Assembly (NCBI RefSeq): GCF_004801395.1
Contig: NZ_SSOA01000009.1
Span: forward strand, 124,001-188,000
Source of the DNA: Gillisella terrae
GTDB taxonomy: Bacteria; Pseudomonadota; Alphaproteobacteria; Rhizobiales; Rhizobiaceae
Reading direction: 5' to 3'
Length of the DNA stretch: 64,000 nucleotides
The translations under genes and the position numbers were made by a program. The first letter of the stretch is position 1. Every line of letters starts with the position of its first letter. The notes under the pieces were generated by a model. The model saw nothing but the letters and a program-made list of their open reading frames with translations, ran no database searches and was not told the origin of the DNA. Positions 44,020-52,522 of this stretch are shown here, in pieces.

Positions 44020-44816
44020 GTTTTCAGTCCTTTTCGCACAGCCGCGACAAGCAGCATGAGAAGAATGGTCACCGCGATGAGCAGCGTGGATGCGGCAGCA
44101 ATCACAGGAGTCAGATCCTGACGCAGCGTGGCCCAGATTTTCACAGGCAGTGTCTGCAATGTTGGACTGGCCATAAAAATCGCCAGCACCACCTCGTCCC
44201 AGGATGTCAGGAAGGAGAAAATTGCGGCCGAGAAAAGGCCGTGACTGATCGCAGGCAGCGTGATGCGGATTTTCGCTTGCAGAGGCGAGGCACCGCACAG
44301 CACGGCAGCATCTTCAATGGATTTGTCAAAACCTTCCAGCGCGCCGGTCAGTGCCAGAATGGAAAATGGCAGCGCCACAACAAGATGGGCGATCACGAAA
44401 CCCGTTGTGGTTCCGGCAAGGCCAATTTTCAGGAAAAGAGCGTAGAGCGCCACCGCCAGCACCACCACCGGCAAGATCATCGGCGTCATAAACAGCGCAC
44501 GCAGCGTGTTACGGCCGATAAACCGGCCACGCACCAGCCCGAAAGACGCCACCAGACCGATGAGAACAGACAGCACCGTGACCATCAGGGCGATGCGAAG
44601 GCTTGTCCAGGCGGCCTCCAGCCATCTTGGATCCGCAAAGAACTCCGCATACCATTTCAATGTCCAACCGGGTGGCGGAAAGATCAACCATTGTGATGAG
44701 CCAAACGACAGGGCGGCGATGAAGACAATCGGCAAAATCAGAAATGCTGCGGTGAGCACTGTTATCAGCAAAAGCACCCATTTCCACACACCAAGGCTGT
44801 TGTAATTCAAAAGCAT
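44016..44816 (-). CDS. PotC-like ABC transporter permease
   Basis: This 266-residue inner-membrane permease has the EAA loop EDAAVLCGASPLQAKIRITLP and several hydrophobic helices (KWVLLLITVLTAAFLILPIV first). GGGGGAG lies 7 nt before the ATG at 44816, one base after the previous stop. A longer frame to 44876 overlaps the preceding gene and is not used. It pairs with the PotB-like subunit. Confidence 0.87.
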   Translation of the reverse strand: MLLNYNSLGVWKWVLLLITVLTAAFLILPIVFIAALSFGSSQWLIFPPPGWTLKWYAEFFADPRWLEAAWTSLRIALMVTVLSVLIGLVASFGLVRGRFIGRNTLRALFMTPMILPVVVLAVALYALFLKIGLAGTTTGFVIAHLVVALPFSILALTGALEGFDKSIEDAAVLCGASPLQAKIRITLPAISHGLFSAAIFSFLTSWDEVVLAIFMASPTLQTLPVKIWATLRQDLTPVIAAASTLLIAVTILLMLLVAAVRKGLKT

Positions 44817-44817
44817 A

Positions 44818-45687
44818 TCAGCGCTCCCCCGCCCCGGTGACACCGAAAAATTTAAGCTGCACCGCGTAGAGCGCAAGCGTCACCACGAGAAGAACGAGTG
44901 CGGCGGCTCCGCCCATGCCCCAGTTGACCAGCGACTGCACGAATTGCGTAATCAGTTCTGCCAGCATCATGTTTGCGGTTCCGCCAAGCAGCGCTGGGGT
45001 TACGAAATAGCCAAGCGACATGACAAACACCATCAATGCCCCGGCCATCATGCCGGGGGCGGCCAGCGGAATGAGCACTTTTGTCAGGGCTTGCCAGCGG
45101 GTTGCGCCGCATAGCGCTGCGGCCTGAAGAATGGCGGGATCGATCTTGCGGATTACCCCATAGAGCGGAATGATAATGAAGGGCAGCATGATATAGGTCA
45201 TGCCAATGGTAACGCCTGTGAGATTATTGACCAGCGCAAGCGGCTTATCAATGATGCCAAGGCCGATCAGCATCTTGTTGATCACGCCTGTTCTTTGCAG
45301 CAGCACCATCCACGCATAGGTGCGCGCCAAAAGATTGGTCCACATCGACAAAAGCAGAACGGCAAAGATGATGGAAGAAAGCCGCGACGGCATGATGGCC
45401 AAGGCCCAGGCGACGGGAAAGCCGATGATAAGAGAGACCACCGTCACTAATGCTGCCACGGTGAAGGTGTTGAAGAAAATCTTCAGATAGGTGGTACTGC
45501 CCAGCAAGGCCGCATAATTGCTAAAGCCAAAAACCGGATCTGTGACGCTACGCGACAGAAGAATCAAAACGGGAATGACAAAAAACAGGATGAGAAGCGC
45601 AAGCGCCGGCACGGTCGCCGCAAAGTTTCCAAGACGAAAAGCCCGCCTTCCCTTCGGGCCGACTGTTTCAGTGGTAAGCGACACCAT
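44818..45687 (-). CDS. PotB-like ABC transporter permease
   Basis: This 289-residue permease has an early helix VPALALLILFFVIPVLILL and the EAA loop LQAAALCGATRWQALTKVLIP. GGGAGG precedes the ATG at 45687 with a 7-nt spacer. It lies 60 bp after the binding-protein gene. With its partners it forms an importer whose substrate is probably the compound attacked by the flavin monooxygenase encoded in the same operon. Confidence 0.87.
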   Translation of the reverse strand: MVSLTTETVGPKGRRAFRLGNFAATVPALALLILFFVIPVLILLSRSVTDPVFGFSNYAALLGSTTYLKIFFNTFTVAALVTVVSLIIGFPVAWALAIMPSRLSSIIFAVLLLSMWTNLLARTYAWMVLLQRTGVINKMLIGLGIIDKPLALVNNLTGVTIGMTYIMLPFIIIPLYGVIRKIDPAILQAAALCGATRWQALTKVLIPLAAPGMMAGALMVFVMSLGYFVTPALLGGTANMMLAELITQFVQSLVNWGMGGAAALVLLVVTLALYAVQLKFFGVTGAGER

Positions 45688-45747
45688 GTTCTAACCTCCC
45701 GAACGTGGAAATTTGCGCAGGCGGCGTTGGCCACCCGCGCCGTTATG

Positions 45748-46758
45748 TTATTTCGCCTGCCAGGCGTACCAGCGCTCGCCGATTTCATCGCGATGCTGCG
45801 CCCAATAGTTCATATCGGCATTCACCTGACTTGCGGTCTGCTGATCCGGCAGGGACTTGGCGATTTTCGCATCCATCAGTCTGGCAGATTCGATGTTGAC
45901 CGGGGCATAACCCGTGGCTGTTGCCATATCCGCTTGTGCCTGCGGCGAGGTGGCCAAGGCAATAAACTTCATGGCCGCCTCCTTATTCTTGGATCCCTTT
46001 GGAATGACAAGCGAATCGGCAGCGGTAATATTTTGCGTCCAGGACGTTTCCACCTTCACGCCGCTTTGCTCAAGTGCTGTCATGCGACCATTCCAGACGC
46101 TGCCGAAAGGCGCTTCCGCAGAGGCGATCAATTGCTGAGACTGTGCGCCACCAGACCACCAGATGATATCGGATTTGATCGTATCCAGTTTCTTGAAAGC
46201 ACGGTCGAGATCAAGAGGATAGAGCTTGTCTGGCGCGACCCCATCCGCCAGAAGCGCGGCTTCAATCACGCCCGGCGCAGACCACTTGTAGAAGGTGCGC
46301 TTGCCCGGAAATTTCTTCGTATCGAACAAATCAGCCCATGTCTTGGGGCAGGCAGACACCGCATCAACATTGCAGCCAATGACAAAGGAATAATAGAAGC
46401 TGCCAACCGAATAATCCGTCACGAAGCGCGGGTCGAGCTTGGATTTGTCGATGACGCTGAAATCAAGCTTTTCCAGCAGGCCTTTCGGGCCAGCCTGCGC
46501 CGCGTAGTCACCTTCGACATCAACCACATCCCATGTCACCGCATTTGCCTCGACCATGGCTTTCAGCTTGCCATAGTCGGTTGGGCCATCCTGAAGCACC
46601 TTGATGCCGGTGGCGGCGGTGAACTTGTCAGCCCAGGCCGCTTTCTGGGCATCTTGCGTGGTCCCGCCCCAGCTCGAAAAGACCAGATCCTTCGCCTGCG
46701 CGTTGGCGCAAAGAGCAAAAAGTGCGACGCATGTGGACACTACCAGTTTCGATCTCAT
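45748..46758 (-). CDS. PotD-like ABC transporter substrate-binding protein
   Basis: This 336-residue periplasmic binding protein has a signal peptide (KLVVSTCVALFALCANAQA, cleavage before KDLVFSS). The mature protein includes DLVFSSWGGTTQDAQ and WDVVDVEGDYAAQA, typical of PotD-like receptors for polyamines and other small amines or acids. GGAGTAAGGGA precedes the ATG. The 114-bp gap before it may hold an internal promoter, but none is clear. Its ligand would define the whole operon. Confidence 0.83.
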   Translation of the reverse strand: MRSKLVVSTCVALFALCANAQAKDLVFSSWGGTTQDAQKAAWADKFTAATGIKVLQDGPTDYGKLKAMVEANAVTWDVVDVEGDYAAQAGPKGLLEKLDFSVIDKSKLDPRFVTDYSVGSFYYSFVIGCNVDAVSACPKTWADLFDTKKFPGKRTFYKWSAPGVIEAALLADGVAPDKLYPLDLDRAFKKLDTIKSDIIWWSGGAQSQQLIASAEAPFGSVWNGRMTALEQSGVKVETSWTQNITAADSLVIPKGSKNKEAAMKFIALATSPQAQADMATATGYAPVNIESARLMDAKIAKSLPDQQTASQVNADMNYWAQHRDEIGERWYAWQAK

Positions 46759-46872
46759 GTTCCCTTACTCCGTTTGAGAGTTTGTTGTTGGTATGCACGT
46801 CTCGTCCGGCTCTTTTCAGATAGGTGATGAAAAACACACCGGCGTCATGGTGGCGCTGTCGAAAGCCATGGC

Positions 46873-48339
46873 TCAGCGCATCACGAAAGGATCGGGGATC
46901 GGATCATCAGAGGTGCGCAGCCAGATGGTTTTGGTACGGGTATAATCCAGCGCTGCGGCAAGCCCACCTTCGCGACCGTCTCCCGACAGGCCAAAACCGC
47001 CAAACGGCGCAATCGGTGATACCGCCCGATAGGTATTGACCCAGACAATGCCTGCGCGAATGGACTTCATCAGCCGATGCGCCCGCGTCAGGTTCTGTGT
47101 GAACACGCCAGAGGCCAGACCATAGGCCGTATCATTGGCGAGAGAGAGGGCTTGCGCCTCCGTTTCAAAGGAAACAACCGAAAGAACCGGGCCGAAAAAC
47201 TCTTTTTCCATCGATGGCGAGCGGATGCCGTCACAATCAAGAATGGTCGGACGATAAAAATAGCCGTCACCGTCCACGGGTGCGCCGCCCGTCACCACCT
47301 TCGCGCCCGCCTCCACGGAGGCGCTCACAAGGCTTGCAATGTGTTTTCTCTGGCGTTCGGTTGCCAATGGTCCCACTTCTGTTGTCATGTCCAGCGGTGC
47401 GCCGATGCGGATCGCTTCCGCCTTTGCCTTCAGGAGCGCAAGGAAGCGGTCCTTGATGCTGCTCTCAACAATCAAGCGCGATCCGGCAACACAGCTTTGG
47501 CCGGTCGCGGCAAAAATGCCCGCCACCTGCGCGTTGGCTGCACTCTCCAGGTCCGCATCGGCAAAAACGAGGATCGGCGATTTGCCGCCCAATTCCAGCG
47601 ACGTCGAAGCAAGGTTCTCGGCGGAATTGCGCACGATATGCCGCGCCGTGTCCGGCCCGCCGGTAAAGGCGATGTGCGCAACCTTGGCATGGGTGGTCAG
47701 TGCATTGCCGCAAGAGGTGCCAAAACCAGTGATGACATTGACGACACCGGCGGGAAAGCCTGCCTCATCCACCAGACGCGCAAATTCCAGCAACGGCGCG
47801 GGGCCGTCTTCCGATGCTTTGACAACGATGGTGCAGCCCGCAGCCAGCGCTGGCCCGATCTTCACCGCCGCCAGAAAAAGCTGGCTGTTCCAAGGCACAA
47901 TCGCGGCCACCACACCAACCGGCTCTCGGCGCAGCCACACGTCCATGTCTGGCTTGTCGATGGGCAGATAGGCCCCTTCGATCTTGTCAGCCAGCCCGGC
48001 ATAATAGCGATAATAATCGGCGACATAGGCAATCTGCGCCGAGGTTTCGCGGATGATCTTGCCGGTATCGCGGGTTTCCAGTTCAGCCAGTGTCCCGGCA
48101 TGGGCTGCCACAAGGTCCGCCAGCCGATAGAGCAACTTCCCACGCTGGGTTGCTGTCAGTTTTGACCAGGCTGTGTCTTGGTAGAGTGCGCGGTGTGCGG
48201 CCTCAACCGCGCGGGCCACATCCGCCTCGCGGCTTTCCGGCATCTCAGCCCAGGGTGCGCCGGTTGCCGGATCAAGACTTGCAAACTGCGCCTCGCCATC
48301 TTCGAAACGTCCATCGATATAGCACTGGAAACGGCGCAT
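46873..48339 (-). CDS. Aldehyde dehydrogenase (flavin-monooxygenase operon)
   Basis: This 488-residue NAD(P)-dependent dehydrogenase has the cofactor motif AFTGGPDTARHIV, the general-base motif SLELGGKSPILVF and catalytic Cys283 in GQSCVAGSR. AAGGAG lies 7 nt before the ATG at 48339, 4 bp after the monooxygenase gene. It is more like betaine-aldehyde or aminoaldehyde dehydrogenases than the pair at 10907-13912. I infer that it oxidises an aldehyde made by the monooxygenase and hydrolase steps. Confidence 0.87.
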   Translation of the reverse strand: MRRFQCYIDGRFEDGEAQFASLDPATGAPWAEMPESREADVARAVEAAHRALYQDTAWSKLTATQRGKLLYRLADLVAAHAGTLAELETRDTGKIIRETSAQIAYVADYYRYYAGLADKIEGAYLPIDKPDMDVWLRREPVGVVAAIVPWNSQLFLAAVKIGPALAAGCTIVVKASEDGPAPLLEFARLVDEAGFPAGVVNVITGFGTSCGNALTTHAKVAHIAFTGGPDTARHIVRNSAENLASTSLELGGKSPILVFADADLESAANAQVAGIFAATGQSCVAGSRLIVESSIKDRFLALLKAKAEAIRIGAPLDMTTEVGPLATERQRKHIASLVSASVEAGAKVVTGGAPVDGDGYFYRPTILDCDGIRSPSMEKEFFGPVLSVVSFETEAQALSLANDTAYGLASGVFTQNLTRAHRLMKSIRAGIVWVNTYRAVSPIAPFGGFGLSGDGREGGLAAALDYTRTKTIWLRTSDDPIPDPFVMR

Positions 48340-48343
48340 GGTG

Positions 48344-49384
48344 CTACTCCTTGAAAGCCGGCATGACATCGGACAGGAAGCGCTCCAGAGAGGCTTTCTT
48401 GCGCTCGAAACTCATGCCCGTATCAACCCAGAAGGAATATTCGTCGTATCCCATGGCTTCATAGGCCTTGAGCCGGGAAATAACCTCATCGGCATTGCCG
48501 ACAACATTGTTCTTGCGCATGACATCGCCCGACAGCATGGCATTTCCAGCAATATCTTCCGGCGCAATGCGCTCGATAAGACCCTGATGGATCGGCTTTT
48601 CATTTTTAAACCATGCAAAGAAATAATTGTAATAGACGCTCATTTCATCAGCCGCCTGCGCAATATCGGCTTCATCGGAGCCGACATAGGTGTGGCGCAG
48701 CAGCATGATTTTTGGCCGCGGTTTTTCCGGGTTTTTGGCGCAGGCATCGTTGAAGCGCCCCATCAGGGTTTCCACCTCGTCATCGCCTTGCCACAGCGGC
48801 GTCACCTGCACATTGCAATCATTGGCCACGGCAAATTCATGGGAATTGGGATCGCGTGCCGCAACCCAGATGGGGGGAAAGGGCTGTTGCAGCGGCTTGG
48901 GCGCAGAGGTGGTGGCAGGAAATGTGTAGAACTCGCCCTCATGGGCATAATCACCAGCCCACAAGCCCTTGACGGCAGGAATAAGCTCTCGCATCCGCTG
49001 CCCCGCACCCCAGGCATCTAGACCGGGGAGCAGGCGCTCATATTCGAAGGAATAGGCGCCGCGAGCAATGCCGATATCCAGACGCCCATCGCAAATCAGG
49101 TCTGTCATTGCCGCTTCACCGGCAAGCTTGATGGGATGCCAGAAGGGCGCAATCACCGTGCCGGTGCCCAGGCGCGCTGTCTTGGTGCGGCGCGCAAGAT
49201 CGGCAATGGTCACGAAAGGATTGGGGGCAATGGTGAAATCCATGCCGTGATGTTCGCCGGTCCAGATGGCATGCATGCCGCCGCGATCAGCAATTTCGCA
49301 CAGCGTCACAAACTCCTCATAGAGGGTCTTGTGATCCTGCGAAGCGTCCAGCCGCTCCATGTGAACGAAGAGGGAAAATTTCAT
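48344..49384 (-). CDS. Luciferase-like (LLM class) flavin-dependent monooxygenase
   Basis: This 346-residue protein has the bacterial luciferase-like fold. It starts MKFSLFVHMERLDASQD, with AIWTGEHHGMDFTIAPNPF, LDIGIARGAYSFEYERL and PIWVAARDPNSHEFAVAN. Such enzymes use reduced FMN and oxygen to hydroxylate or open substrates such as alkanesulfonates, nitrilotriacetate or pyrimidines (RutA). The flavin reductase gene upstream overlaps by 4 bp and should supply the reduced flavin. The substrate is unknown; it is probably the compound imported by the operon's ABC transporter. Confidence 0.87.
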   Translation of the reverse strand: MKFSLFVHMERLDASQDHKTLYEEFVTLCEIADRGGMHAIWTGEHHGMDFTIAPNPFVTIADLARRTKTARLGTGTVIAPFWHPIKLAGEAAMTDLICDGRLDIGIARGAYSFEYERLLPGLDAWGAGQRMRELIPAVKGLWAGDYAHEGEFYTFPATTSAPKPLQQPFPPIWVAARDPNSHEFAVANDCNVQVTPLWQGDDEVETLMGRFNDACAKNPEKPRPKIMLLRHTYVGSDEADIAQAADEMSVYYNYFFAWFKNEKPIHQGLIERIAPEDIAGNAMLSGDVMRKNNVVGNADEVISRLKAYEAMGYDEYSFWVDTGMSFERKKASLERFLSDVMPAFKE

Positions 49385-50319
49385 GGGTTTGCCACCTTCA
49401 TGGAAATGGGATGAACCTTGCCTGCGGTCTCGTTGCCGACATAAACGCCGAAATTGCCGATGGAGCTTTCCAGTGCAAAACGATTGACGATATCCGCCGT
49501 CGCACTGGAATTGAATTTTGCGCCACTGAGTGCGCTTGGGGGCAGGAAACGGCCCTTGCGCGGCACGCCATCGCCCTCGGCCAGCGCGTGGTAGACTATA
49601 TGCTGAGATCCATCCGCCTTGTCTTCATAAACGGAGTAGAGAAAACCCGTCGAGACGGAAAAACCTGTCAGGTCTTCAAGCAGCTCTGTCAGCGCCGCAA
49701 CCGGATCACCGCTTGAGATGACACAACCGGGCAGAGACAGCACGTCATCGCCCAGCAGATAAATCTCGCCATGGCGTTCCAGCACCGCACCAATTGCAAT
49801 TTCGCCCTCGGCTGCCGCCGAGACCGCTTTGGCCGCCAATGTTGGCGTGAAATATCCGCCGCGCGCATAGCCAAGACCGTTGCGGCCGCTATTGTCGAAG
49901 GCGCTGACACGGCCAAGCAGAATGACATGATCGCCTGCATCAATCACGTCCTGCATCGAGCACTCGAACCATGCCGCAACATCGGCAAAAACCGGCGATC
50001 CCTGCGGCGCATCGGACCAAACCGCCGCCGCGAAGCGATCTTCCACCGGGCGGGCAAATGTGTTGGACAGATCCTTCTGACCCTCCGACAGGATATTGAC
50101 GGCGAATGTCTTCGTCCCTGTCATGGCGGCGAAATTGCGCGACGTGCGTGCAAGGCAGATCAACAGCAATGGCGGATCAAGAGAAACCGAGGTGAAGGAA
50201 TTGGCAGTGAAGCCGATGGGATGTCCCGCATCATCTCTGGTGGTCACAATCGTGACACCTGTTACGAAAGCGCCGAAGGCATCGCGCAAGGCGCGCGGAT
50301 CAAGCGTTGCAACAGTCAT
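49381..50319 (-). CDS. Flavin reductase with C-terminal Nudix-like extension
   Basis: The N-terminal 160 residues are a flavin reductase of the HpaC/RutF type (AFGAFVTGVTIVTTRDDAG, GFTANSFTSVSLDPPLLLIC, GDHVILLGRVSAF). They supply reduced FMN to the monooxygenase. About 150 residues follow that the family usually lacks. They contain ALTELLEDLTGF near residue 212 and YSVYEDKADGSQHIVYHAL, which look like a degenerate Nudix fold without an intact Nudix box. Stand-alone reductases are about 160-190 residues, so this is a fusion. It overlaps both neighbours by 4 bp. The role of the extension is unknown. Confidence 0.8.
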   Translation of the reverse strand: MTVATLDPRALRDAFGAFVTGVTIVTTRDDAGHPIGFTANSFTSVSLDPPLLLICLARTSRNFAAMTGTKTFAVNILSEGQKDLSNTFARPVEDRFAAAVWSDAPQGSPVFADVAAWFECSMQDVIDAGDHVILLGRVSAFDNSGRNGLGYARGGYFTPTLAAKAVSAAAEGEIAIGAVLERHGEIYLLGDDVLSLPGCVISSGDPVAALTELLEDLTGFSVSTGFLYSVYEDKADGSQHIVYHALAEGDGVPRKGRFLPPSALSGAKFNSSATADIVNRFALESSIGNFGVYVGNETAGKVHPISMKVANP

Positions 50320-51161
50320 TGCGGCTCCTCCTCAATAGACAGCCATTCGGCCAACAGTGCATTGACAGTCTCTGGCGCAGTCAGATTGACCATATGCCGA
50401 TGCCCTTCGACAACGCGGGCATAACCGTGCGGCGTGATCGCCGCCATCTGTTCGGCCATCAGCGGCGTGGAATTGGGATCATCCGACCCGGTCAGAAAAA
50501 GAGCCGGACAGCGCACAGACGGCCAGCGATCGGCATAGGTTTCATCGCCACCCGCAAAGGCCGTGTAAGCAACGGCGTATCCCTCCAGATCTACCATTTC
50601 CAGCCAGCCCCGCGTCAACTCCCGCGCCTGTTGGCTCGTCACATCCCCACCGAACCAGCGCAATAACGGGCCTTCCTTGTCCACGCCGTCCGTGCGGATG
50701 GCGGCAGCACGGGCAAGAACCGCCGCCTTTGCCGTTGGATCACGCCGATAAACTCCGTTCAGATAACCAACACGTTTAATGCGATCTCCAAATGTCGCCG
50801 CTGCACCGCCAGAAATCAGAGCGCCCATGGAATGTCCGGCAACATTGGCGCGCACAATTGCAAGATCATCAAGAAAACGGCCAAACCAGCCGACGAAATC
50901 CACAAGCGTGCTGCCAGCGGGCAATCGTTCGCTGCTGCCATGCCCAGGCATATCCACCGCGATGACACGATGCGTTCTTGAAAATGTCTCGATCTGCGGC
51001 TGCCACGCTTCGAGCCGCATGCCAACACCATGAATGAGAAGCAGATCCTCGCCTTGACCCGCTTCAAAATAGGCTGCCCCACCTTTCGTCATCTTGCGAG
51101 GAAATGAAGCAGCCTGTGCCTTTGCAACATTGACATCGGATAGGGGGGCCGCCTCCTGCAT
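50316..51161 (-). CDS. Alpha/beta hydrolase
   Basis: This 281-residue alpha/beta-fold hydrolase has the oxyanion-hole region LLLIHGVGMRLEAWQ, nucleophile motif GHSMGAL, an acid near GSDDPNS and the histidine in VEGHRHMVNL. It resembles RutD/MhpC-like hydrolases. AGGGTGG lies 5 nt before the ATG at 51161, better than the TTG at 51176 or GTG at 51170. It lies 11 bp after the PF06684 gene. It may hydrolyse a carbamate, ester or ring-opened product of the monooxygenase. Confidence 0.83.
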   Translation of the reverse strand: MQEAAPLSDVNVAKAQAASFPRKMTKGGAAYFEAGQGEDLLLIHGVGMRLEAWQPQIETFSRTHRVIAVDMPGHGSSERLPAGSTLVDFVGWFGRFLDDLAIVRANVAGHSMGALISGGAAATFGDRIKRVGYLNGVYRRDPTAKAAVLARAAAIRTDGVDKEGPLLRWFGGDVTSQQARELTRGWLEMVDLEGYAVAYTAFAGGDETYADRWPSVRCPALFLTGSDDPNSTPLMAEQMAAITPHGYARVVEGHRHMVNLTAPETVNALLAEWLSIEEEPQ

Positions 51162-51172
51162 CGGTGCCACCC

Positions 51173-51775
51173 TCAAACACCAGCCGGATTGGCGACATCC
51201 TGACCGAGATCCTTCAGATCCTGATAACGGTCACCAATGCGATGATGAGGTCTGCCGCCCACCGACGCACCAAGGGCAATAACGATTTCATCGGCCGCTG
51301 GCGCATCGGGAATGGCCGTCTGGATGGTCAGATAATGGGAGCGACGCCCCTCATCATTCTTGTCCATCAACGGAATCATGATCGGCGCATTGCCCGGACC
51401 ACGAGTGTTGCAAAAGGCGAGATAGGATTTTGCGCCAACAGCCTGACGATAGTGATTGCCAAACCGCAATGTATGGATAAGCGCAGACGCATGCTCGATC
51501 TCGCCATCCAGCCCAACAACTGCCGCCTTGCCATAGGCCTCGACGGCCTCGCCAGAGCCAACGGCATCAAGGATCATCCTCGTCAGCAATTCACCTAAAA
51601 TGGGCGCATTCGCGTGAATCTCCGGTTTCAGATCGGCCACAAAGCCTTGGCCAGCCCAGGGGTTCTTGATGACGGCAATGGCGCTGAACAGCTTCAAAGG
51701 CGTCGCAGCAGCCTTGCCCCCCTCAATCAACGTCGTTTCGACCTGCATCAGGGTCTTGCGGATCTGAATGGACAT
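51173..51775 (-). CDS. PF06684 (DUF1185, 'amino acid synthesis') family protein
   Basis: This 200-residue protein matches the family named amino acid synthesis / DUF1185. Visible are TLIEGGKAAATPLKLFSAIAVIKNP at the start, GLDGEIEHASALIHTLRFGNHYR and ALGASVGGRPHHRIGDRYQD at the end. From memory, a family structure shows a variant of the chorismate-mutase-like fold, related to RidA/YjgF; that would make it a functional analogue of RutC, but this is inference. GGAG lies 7 nt before the ATG at 51775. It is the first gene of the operon, whose promoter overlaps a palindromic operator. Confidence 0.78.
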   Translation of the reverse strand: MSIQIRKTLMQVETTLIEGGKAAATPLKLFSAIAVIKNPWAGQGFVADLKPEIHANAPILGELLTRMILDAVGSGEAVEAYGKAAVVGLDGEIEHASALIHTLRFGNHYRQAVGAKSYLAFCNTRGPGNAPIMIPLMDKNDEGRRSHYLTIQTAIPDAPAADEIVIALGASVGGRPHHRIGDRYQDLKDLGQDVANPAGV

Positions 51776-51800
51776 AAGCGCGCTCCGTAAATGTGATAGC

Positions 51801-51830
51801 TTATGGTATACCATAATACATTACTGTCAA
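51801..51830 (-). promoter_or_regulatory. Operon promoter with TTATGGTATACCATAA operator over the -10
   Basis: On the minus strand TTGACA at 51830-51825 is a consensus -35. TACCAT at 51808-51803 with a 16-bp spacer is the best -10. The perfect 16-bp palindrome TTATGGTATACCATAA (51801-51816) covers the -10, as expected for a repressor site. GntR/FadR-type regulators bind such TGGTATACCA sequences. The start codon is 26 bp downstream. Confidence 0.7.
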
Positions 51831-52343
51831 GAGACGGTCCAACTTCATTCAAAATTGGAAAATATCCATTATTATCAGTTATTTAAAATATACCCCGCAA
51901 TCCCGACACCAAGGGAGCGCCCCAGATATTTCGTTTGATACTGCGTATGCCGTCGGGCCATGCATTTGGGCTTTTTGGCCAACAGGCCCTGAGCTGCGAC
52001 GGCATGGGCAGGACAGGCATCACCACTGCTGCCATCGGGTGTGAAGACGGGCAGGTGGGAATTTCCGCGAATGAGGTTTCCAGTTTATGGGATGTTCAGT
52101 TCTTGGCATTGCTGATTATGGCATACCATCACACCAAATGACTTGACCTGTCAATGAGCCGGCAGATTTTTTATAAATCGCTGTAAACTATCGATATTAT
52201 CCAGAGATTTTCCGCATAAGTTTCTCACAGTCTGCTCAAGAATTGCTGTTGATCTGGAGAAAATGGTGATTTCGAGAATCGGAGCGGAGCGTCATTAAGG
52301 TAGGTGAGAACTGGAAACGCAGAAATTGCCATGGGCAGCCGGT
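51831..52343. other. Noncoding region between the operon and its GntR gene
   Basis: I see no supported gene here. A 68-codon open frame at 51935-52141 has no ribosome-binding site and no family resemblance. The part from 51835 to 51905 is AT-rich. A GntR-type palindrome sits at 52116-52131. The stretch 52250-52343 (GATTTCGAGAATCGGAGCGG and onward) leads into the dispersed repeat and may be its extended flank. Remnants of a decayed gene cannot be excluded. Confidence 0.5.
52116..52131. promoter_or_regulatory. Second TTATGG-N2-TACCAT palindrome
   Basis: TTATGGCATACCATCA matches the operon operator at 14 of 16 positions. It lies about 300 bp upstream of the operon promoter. It may be an auxiliary operator for looping, or mark a lost promoter. 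Confidence 0.55.
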
Positions 52344-52450
52344 TACAGCGCCGTGCGCCATATATGGCGCACAAAGGACGCTGTAACACTTTAAATCTGC
52401 TGCATAATTTTCTCTTTAAATCGATTCCGATTTAAGGAATTATGCAGTAG
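52344..52450 (+). repeat. Two-hairpin dispersed repeat, full copy B
   Basis: This copy aligns over its full 107 bp with 37202-37308. The first hairpin contains the perfect 20-bp palindrome GTGCGCCATATATGGCGCAC, enclosed by TACAGC/GCTGTA. The second pairs CTGCATAATT with AATTATGCAG around TTAAATCG/CGATTTAA. It lies downstream of the GntR gene at 52523. Confidence 0.85.
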
Positions 52451-52522
52451 CGGCCATCATTGGATAGACTGTGAGGAAAACCGGGAACCCGGTTTCCCCG
52501 CCAAACTCCAGAGAGCCCTTGC

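Noticed and set aside
47077..48165. 362-codon plus-strand frame opposite the aldehyde dehydrogenase
   Set aside because: Antisense shadow; Arg/His/Gly-rich with no motif.
42937..51814. Assignment as the rut pyrimidine operon itself
   Set aside because: RutB (ureidoacrylate hydrolase), RutE and the RutG permease are absent and an ABC importer and aldehyde dehydrogenase are present.
51935..52141. 68-codon frame in the noncoding region
   Set aside because: No ribosome-binding site and no family resemblance, and it ends within a putative operator region.
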